A stretch of DNA of 64,000 nt from Margaritifera margaritifera (lineage: Eukaryota > Mollusca > Bivalvia > Unionida > Margaritiferidae): the NCBI GenBank assembly GCA_029931535.1, contig JAQPZY010001659.1, positions 3,478,001 to 3,542,000 on the forward strand, in the 5' to 3' direction. Made by a program: the position numbers and the translations under genes. A model generated the notes under the pieces. It saw only the letters and a list, made by a program, of their open reading frames with translations, was not told the origin of the DNA and did no database searches. Position 1 is the stretch's first letter. Every line of letters begins with the position of its first letter. Shown one piece after another: positions 57,663-64,000 of the stretch.

Positions 57663-58721
57663 TTGGTTAGCATGACTATAGGTATGTATGTGATATCGAT
57701 GGCACGAAGAAACAAAAGTTTCTTGTGTTTTCCAATTAGCAGCATCTAAGGGTAGCATGTATATTTGTCTTGCCTGCAAATGCAGATGTTTTTGATGACA
57801 TGGTTGTCAACTAAAAGAGTGACTTGGGTGACACCATGAAGTTTTCCATTTAGCTCCATTTCTCAGACTCTTTCAGTTTTGAATCTTCTATATTTTTTTT
57901 CAATTATACACTGTGCAAGAAAGTGAAACCAGTGTATTCTGCAGAACTCCTGTGGTTAGTATAAATGGAATGCTGTAAAGTAGATACTGTAAAAGCAGAG
58001 TAAGCATTATGTATCTTTACATTCAGTTTATCAATTTATCCATTCCAGATTACAGGTTTTTCTAAGATTGGGGCTGTAATTGTATATCACTTCCTTTTTG
58101 TGTGTAGCTAACATGTCAACACAATTATGTAAAAACCATTTATTGAAGGGAATTGAAATTTGGTTGTCATATTTCTATGCATATGTTGAAGTGAATAGGT
58201 GCAACCCTTATTAGCATGATTATGCATAAACCATGTAACTTTGGTTAATGAAATGAAGTATACTTATTTATGTGCATTTGTAGATGACCAGATTAAATTT
58301 TCACACCATAGAAGCATATTTTTGCATTTTTAAGTTTGGGTGGTACTTTTTTGGGTGAAAGTTTGTTAGCACAATTATGCAGAAGTTGCTGGGGCTCTGC
58401 AATTGAAATTTAGCTTTCATGCTTATATGCATATGTACACAGCTGATTAAATTTTGGTGCCATTTATATGATTTTTGCAAGTTTTATCATTTTTTATTGG
58501 TAATTTAAGGAATGATATTTTTTTTTACTGTATTACTTTAAAAACGCAAATAATATAACAGTATTTTTAAACTACTCATCAGCCGATTGTTTGGAAAAAT
58601 ACAACAGGGGCTCCAGTGAGATTCCCGAAAGTTTTTAGTATCCCGATATACAGTTTTCAAAACAATGATTTTGAACTTATCTGATTTTGAAATTGTAATT
58701 ATCATTTTATTCTTATTTTAG
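57663..58721. other. Intron 2 end, nothing recognised
   Basis: No open frame or repeat boundary that I can support. It ends with a pyrimidine-rich tract and TTTTAG at 58,721. Confidence 0.45.
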
Positions 58722-58854
58722 ATGTGAACACCACTAGTGCTCCTTCTGAGACACCTGTTGCACAGAAGTCTGTTTCCGTCACATCTGCCGATTCTCAGTC
58801 TCCCTCTCTTGATTCCCAAGATTCCCAGACAGAAGACAATGTGCTGTGCTACTG
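58722..58854 (+). CDS. Probable host gene, coding exon 3
   Basis: The acceptor TCTTATTTTAG precedes 58,722. The exon reads VNTTSAPSETPVAQKSVSVT then SADSQSPSLDSQDSQTEDN and VLCY, a Ser/Thr/Gln-rich, probably disordered segment, and ends at a good donor (CTG|GTCAGT). Its two leading bases complete the codon left by exon 2 under either donor (Asp). It ends with two bases of a codon. The next exon is not seen before 64,000. The gene family is not recognised. Confidence 0.65.
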
Positions 58855-59797
58855 GTCAGTATTCATAACCTGTAGACAATCAAGATACTTATCCATTCTG
58901 TCCATGATAAAAAGTTTCCTATTTTAAAATTAATATTATATATAATCATAGTATAAGGTACTGTGAAAATCTGTTATCTTTGCCTGATAAAGTCAGGTGT
59001 CTGTTAGTTCAGGTTGAACTGTTTTGTAGAACCTGAACAAAATATACTTAAGAAAAATTTTTGTCCTGTTCATGTCATAATACATTTTTTCATTGTCCTG
59101 TGATTTACTGATCTATTTGATATTTTTCACTAATGTAATAGTTTATCATTCTAACCTGAAGATCATTTGCATTTGTAACTTAAAGCGATAAATGATGTTT
59201 TTTATGTTTATGAATGTGTATGTTTTATTCTTGTCTTTCTTGTCAGATAATGTGCCTTGGCAAGCCTTGAGTGAAGTAACTTGTTATTACATTTGGAGTC
59301 TGGCTTTATTGTCAGATGTTTTTTGTCATTTTAAATGTTTTATGATATTACTGCATCAACTCAGAGGCAGTACTTCTAAAGGACTACAGTATATTCCCTT
59401 TTCCATTTATATTTATCAAAACTGATATGTTTCTTATTAATTATATTATTCTAAAAGTGTTTTCAGTATGGTAAATATTTTCTTATTCAGTTTGGGGCTT
59501 TTTGCATCAGGTGCCAATGGTTCCCGGTTGAATCATTGGGACTTGTTTTCCTGGTGAAATTATTCAATTTATACCAAAGATTTAATTTAGTAATGAAGTG
59601 TAGTTAGTTATGGTATATTTAGAGTAGTTAAAGATATAAAAGTTACTATTATAGAAATTATAATTAATGTTTCTTCACCTTCATATCATAACTGGTCACA
59701 TCAAAAAATATAATTTATCTTCATTATTACTGTTGCAGTTGTCTGTATTATGGAAAAATATGGGTGAATACTATTATGTATCTACTTTTACATAGTA

Positions 59798-59842
59798 GTG
59801 TGTATGTGTGTGTGTGTGACAGAAAGAGAGAGAGAGAGAGAG
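59798..59842. repeat. (TG)n and (GA)n microsatellites
   Basis: A TG run of about ten units, interrupted, then about nine GA units. Confidence 0.9.
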
Positions 59843-62800
59843 GGAGGGTAGCAAACAGTTTCTTTGGTTTTAGGAGTTACACTCCTATACAGCAGTTCTA
59901 AGTGTCTGGTAGGGTGATTAGCATGGGTATATATCATGGAAGTAAATTATAGGAAAGACACCTGATTTTTTTACACGTAAATGCAATTACATTTGTATTC
60001 ATGAGAGCAATAAAACGTCCCCCTTAACAAACACAAATATATACATACAAATACACATTTTCTGTTTCATGATGATAATATTAATGTACCAAAATAATTT
60101 TGCTTCTTCTCACTTGCACTGCATTTTTTAAATCGTGTACACTTCTAGCTGTTATTTCCTATTTGTGCTGAGCTTGGCTGTTTTTCCAGATGGGAGGCAG
60201 TCAATACAAAAAGTGTGTTTGAAGCTTTATTTTTCGAAAGACATGCATTCGAAAAGCATACATAGTTATTAGCAAAATATGCAATTGTTGTTTTGTAGTT
60301 AAGCAGGTATGCACATGATGAAGAATAACAACTGTCCTTTTCAAATCTACAGCTTGCTCTTTTAAATTTCTTCATCTGAATAAAAGTTTAACAATCCTCT
60401 TAAAGTGCAAAAAGGGAGGTGCAGATATGAAAAGAAAGCAAACTTTCATGGTGTATTACATTTTTATAAAAAGATTTTCTGTTTGAACAAAAAATATTTG
60501 AAGACAACATAAACAGTCAACTTTTTGACAAGACAAACAGATAATTGTTTAGATTGGCAAAAAAACACAAGCAAAGATGGATATAAAAATAGGATGAACA
60601 GGCAGAAAGACAAAAATGGATCGACAGAGGGAAACAGATAGCTTGGGTACGAATCAATGGATATAAGCATGAACAGACAGATGGATGATGAGATGAACAG
60701 ACAAACAGATCAATCAGCAGAGATTGAATGGACGGATGGGTAATTGGTGAATGGATGGATGAAGGAAGTGACTGACAGACAAACTTATAGACAAATAAAA
60801 AGATGGAAGCAGATACAGAGAGATGGGTGAACAGATAATTTTGACAAGCCTGTACACGGACAAACTGATGGTGATATTGAGAGGGTAAATAGACAGAAAA
60901 ACATACAGATGAGTGAATGGAGTTTTAGACAGGAAATAAAGTTGTTCAATGAATAACTGGACGTAAGCTACTACAGACTTTCCAATAATTCATTAGTATT
61001 TGTTCAAAGAAGTTGGAGACTGATTAAAACGTCTATCAAACAACAAACACTCGAATTGGATGGAAGAGTCCATTCGTTCAGTTTGGAATAGGGGAAATCT
61101 GATAATGTCCAGCAAAATGAATTTTTTTTAAAGTCAGTTTGTGAACATATTATATCAGAAATACAGTACCAAGGCTGTATTGATGTAATATTTTCACCTT
61201 TCCAACTCTGTCATTTAAATGCCCATTCCTCTTCATCATCACTCCCTTCTCACCTCCTTGATCCCAAGGCATCTCACATTAACACTGCACTAGTTTTGCA
61301 GTATTGACATAGACATTATTGATACTTTTTTTTTCAGAAGTGATTAATACAAGCAGAAAATACTTTGTCATAATCAGCATCATCATTAAAAAAGTTACAG
61401 TTGCGCAGGAAATATATATGGCATTCATATTTTGTGTTATAGATGTTCTGGTGTTTGCTTTCAAAATTCAGAGAAGTAACTAAGTGTTACAGTTTGTATC
61501 TGTTTGGACTTTGTATCCATACCATATATTATTTTAAACCAGATTTGCAAACAGCAGGGGCGGGGGAGTGATATATTTTTGTTGTACTTGGAGTATTATC
61601 TTTTCATATTTTACACTTATTCTTTTTGATCCCAGTACCCAAACTTGAAATATGCTAATCATTACATTTACACCACTGGCACTATTTTGTACTTATTATG
61701 TTATATATACATATTTGTTGAACTTAGGCCTAAAAAGAAATTTCTTTTCAAAGGCAAGTCTTTCTGGAATAATGAGTTCAACTCAGATCATACTCAGTTT
61801 GAGTCGTTTACTACAATTTTTACTCCATTGTGTCTAATAGTCATGTACTCAGTGCACTTCAGTCAAGTATGTATCATTCATATCTCTCTATAAATTGCTT
61901 TCTACTGTACTCAGTACAGTTTTATTTCACTGTCTTTAATTTCTTTACTGGAATTTTGCAATTTATTTCCGACATGTTGACACCTCTACAAATTCACATA
62001 ATTTTGGAAAAAAAAGAAATAGTTTGCAAGATGTACTTACACATATATATCTCATCTTCATACAAACAGATATATATCAAGTATACTATGATTTAAGGAG
62101 CAGAAGACAAAGTTTATCTGATAGATTTCCATGGTAAAATATGCTCTTCCAGTAGGGAACAGAAATATTTAAACCTGAATGTTTATCTGTTTATTTATTT
62201 ACTTAAAAGAATCGATTTTATAACATAAATTAATAAAAATTACTCTCAAATGCTTGGTTTAAACTTTGTAAGACTCTGCTGATGCTGCATTTGGGTGAAA
62301 TAACATAAAACACATGCCTGTTTAACCTAATTATGATTAAATACTCATATTTTATTTTTTCCAATATTGTTTTAGAAACTTAAAAATTTATGTTTTTGTG
62401 ATCCTTTGATCCTTGGATGATCTTCTGTTGAGCAATGAAGAACAAATATCTTTTTTTTTTAATATAGAGCACATTTACCACCAAACTTAGTTTTTTTCAC
62501 ATTATGTCATGATTAGTCTTAACTACCACTGGTCAAAATATTGCAGTGGGCGATGCATGCGCTTTATGTTAAATATGATGCAGAAGGGTATATTTCTGGC
62601 CAAAATTGCATTTGTTTAGTGTTCTGCTACAACTTCATCACATCATGTCATGACATTGGCACATTCCTATGATGTCATATGGGTACCAATTTGAACTGGT
62701 ATCAGTATTGTAACATGTTATGATAGAGATAAGTCTCTCCATGAAAACATATTCTTTATCAGATATTTTTGGGCCATTTATAGGGTTAAGTGAATTTAGT

Positions 62801-63402
62801 ACTTTGCATCCTAGTATTATACATGTCTTTATAGTTTCATTAGTTTGACATCATAATTATATATTGAAACCACATAATTTCACAAAAAGAAACAAAATCA
62901 GCTGTTGTTAATTTTTTTTGGAATAATATGGTAATTTTGTAATTTCTAGTATGATCGCAAACAATGTGAATATTTCATGTAATAGTAATTTCAGTGGCCA
63001 CAGTGCCATCATGTGACCATGATCAGCTGTTAATATTTCTGAATAAGTTGTTTAGTGAACTACTTTTTAGTACTAAAAATAGAGGTGTGCAACCAAATAA
63101 CTGAAATTAATACATGTATTAAGTAAATGGTAGCCATTGTAGTTTGTCATTCAGAGATGTAAATTTGTCTTATTTTTACATATTTTAAATGAAAGAAATT
63201 AAAATGTAAGTCTGCAAGCTTCGCTTCAGTCAGTAATATCAGATGAGTATTGAGGGGATGGACAGCTCAAATTTTGCTTTGTTAAATCTGAATTAGGACA
63301 ACTGGAAAGTTTTGAGAAGTCAAGTGCATTCAGTGCAGACTCAGAAGTCTTTCAGTAATACCATGGCTACAAAGATATACTTCTTAGCTGATTATTTTTT
63401 AG

Positions 63403-63423
63403 AAGTGTGTGTGTGTGTGTGTG
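63403..63423. repeat. (TG)n microsatellite
   Basis: About ten TG units. Confidence 0.93.
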
Positions 63424-64000
63424 CATGCATGTGTTTGTTTGAATGCATTGAGTGATGGAAGTGTTTGTAGATATTGCAAACAAAAATTTAGAACTCCGCA
63501 TAGCTGATATGTACATCATGCTGAGTTTGACAAGAACTAAACAAGACTGACTTTCATTCCTGGATATCCAGTTTTCTTTACACATAATCTGTTTGTGAGA
63601 AAAATGCAACCATTCATTGTTTACAGCCACAGGCCCCTTGTTTTTGATCTATATTAAAAGCTATTCCATTATAATACATGGGTGTCAAGTATGATATTTC
63701 AATTGAAGTGTACTAACAGAATCAGATATGAACAGTAGTGCCTGCTGAAGAAAATAAACATTAAATATTAAAAAATAAGTTTCATCCTTTTAAAGTTAAT
63801 TATCAGTACACTTCTATTCAGATGGTTCCACATACTATTAAAGATTTCCCCTCTATGATTTAGCAAATAGGTTAGATTTCCATTATGAGACAGTTTGAAA
63901 AAATTGATAAAAATTTTACAATCTTAATCTGCTTGTAAATTTTTTCCTCCATGTACATAATACAGTTTATAAAAAAGAAAACATTATTAAAGTGTGATAG

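Larger units (their letters stand above)
58855..64000 (+). other. Intron 3 of the host gene, no recognised gene
   Basis: It holds a TG microsatellite with GA run (59,798-59,842), a degenerate GGATGA/CAGA-rich tract (about 60,590-60,910), and a TG run (63,403-63,423). Open frames at 59,192, 60,145, 61,645 and 63,367 show no motif. I see no further exon with consistent phase. Confidence 0.45.

Noticed and set aside
59249..59310. Possible fourth exon after CTTGTCAG
   Set aside because: Joining it to exon 3 gives TG+A, an immediate stop codon.

Overview
The window looks like nuclear DNA of an invertebrate animal, most likely a bivalve or other mollusc (inference). It is AT-rich, full of microsatellites and minisatellites, has no compact bacterial-style genes, and carries a eukaryotic mix of transposons: Polinton/Maverick, DIRS, hAT, LINEs, a tRNA-derived SINE and small inverted-repeat elements. 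Almost every coding stretch seen is a decayed transposon gene. The exception is a probable host gene whose first three coding exons fit together in splice phase.

Left part (1-15.9 kb): mostly non-coding. A diverged duplication of about 2.7-3.1 kb (2.2-5.0 kb and 10.2-13.3 kb) flanks a 38-bp minisatellite of 15 equal units (5.0-5.6 kb) and a 5'-truncated LINE (8.2-10.2 kb). A second LINE tail lies inside the right-hand copy of the duplication.

Middle part (15.9-31.6 kb): the most interesting region. Remains of an old Polinton include a packaging ATPase pseudogene (plus strand, 19.2-19.8 kb) and a protein-primed DNA polymerase B pseudogene (minus strand). The polymerase gene is cut in two by a second, 9,450-bp Polinton-like element (21,748-31,197). 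That element has terminal inverted repeats of about 150 bp, AG...CT ends and a perfect 6-bp target duplication (AATGGT). It carries a decayed integrase, a phospholipase A2-like fragment, a capsid-like gene, a small hydrophobic protein, a possible fibre-like coiled-coil gene and a lysine/alanine-rich basic gene. I see no polymerase or ATPase of its own.

Right part (32.5-64 kb): a probable host gene starts at 32,538 (exon 1), with exon 2 near 43,514 and exon 3 at 58,722-58,854; it runs on beyond the window. Its long introns hold a perfect-TIR element (33.7 kb), an hAT-type element with 6-bp target duplication (36.7-38.4 kb), a TTAA-flanked element (40.0-40.7 kb) inside a diverged tandem array, two copies of one SINE (41.0 and 57.4 kb) with target duplications, and a degraded DIRS retrotransposon (45.7-49.9 kb). 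They also hold two complementary internally deleted hAT copies (49.9-50.8 and 52.8-54.3 kb), a tandem array of about 140 bp units (50.9-51.7 kb), and a LINE whose 5' end is an inverted duplication (55.0-56.9 kb).

All assignments come from reading translations and repeat boundaries by eye; no database search was run.
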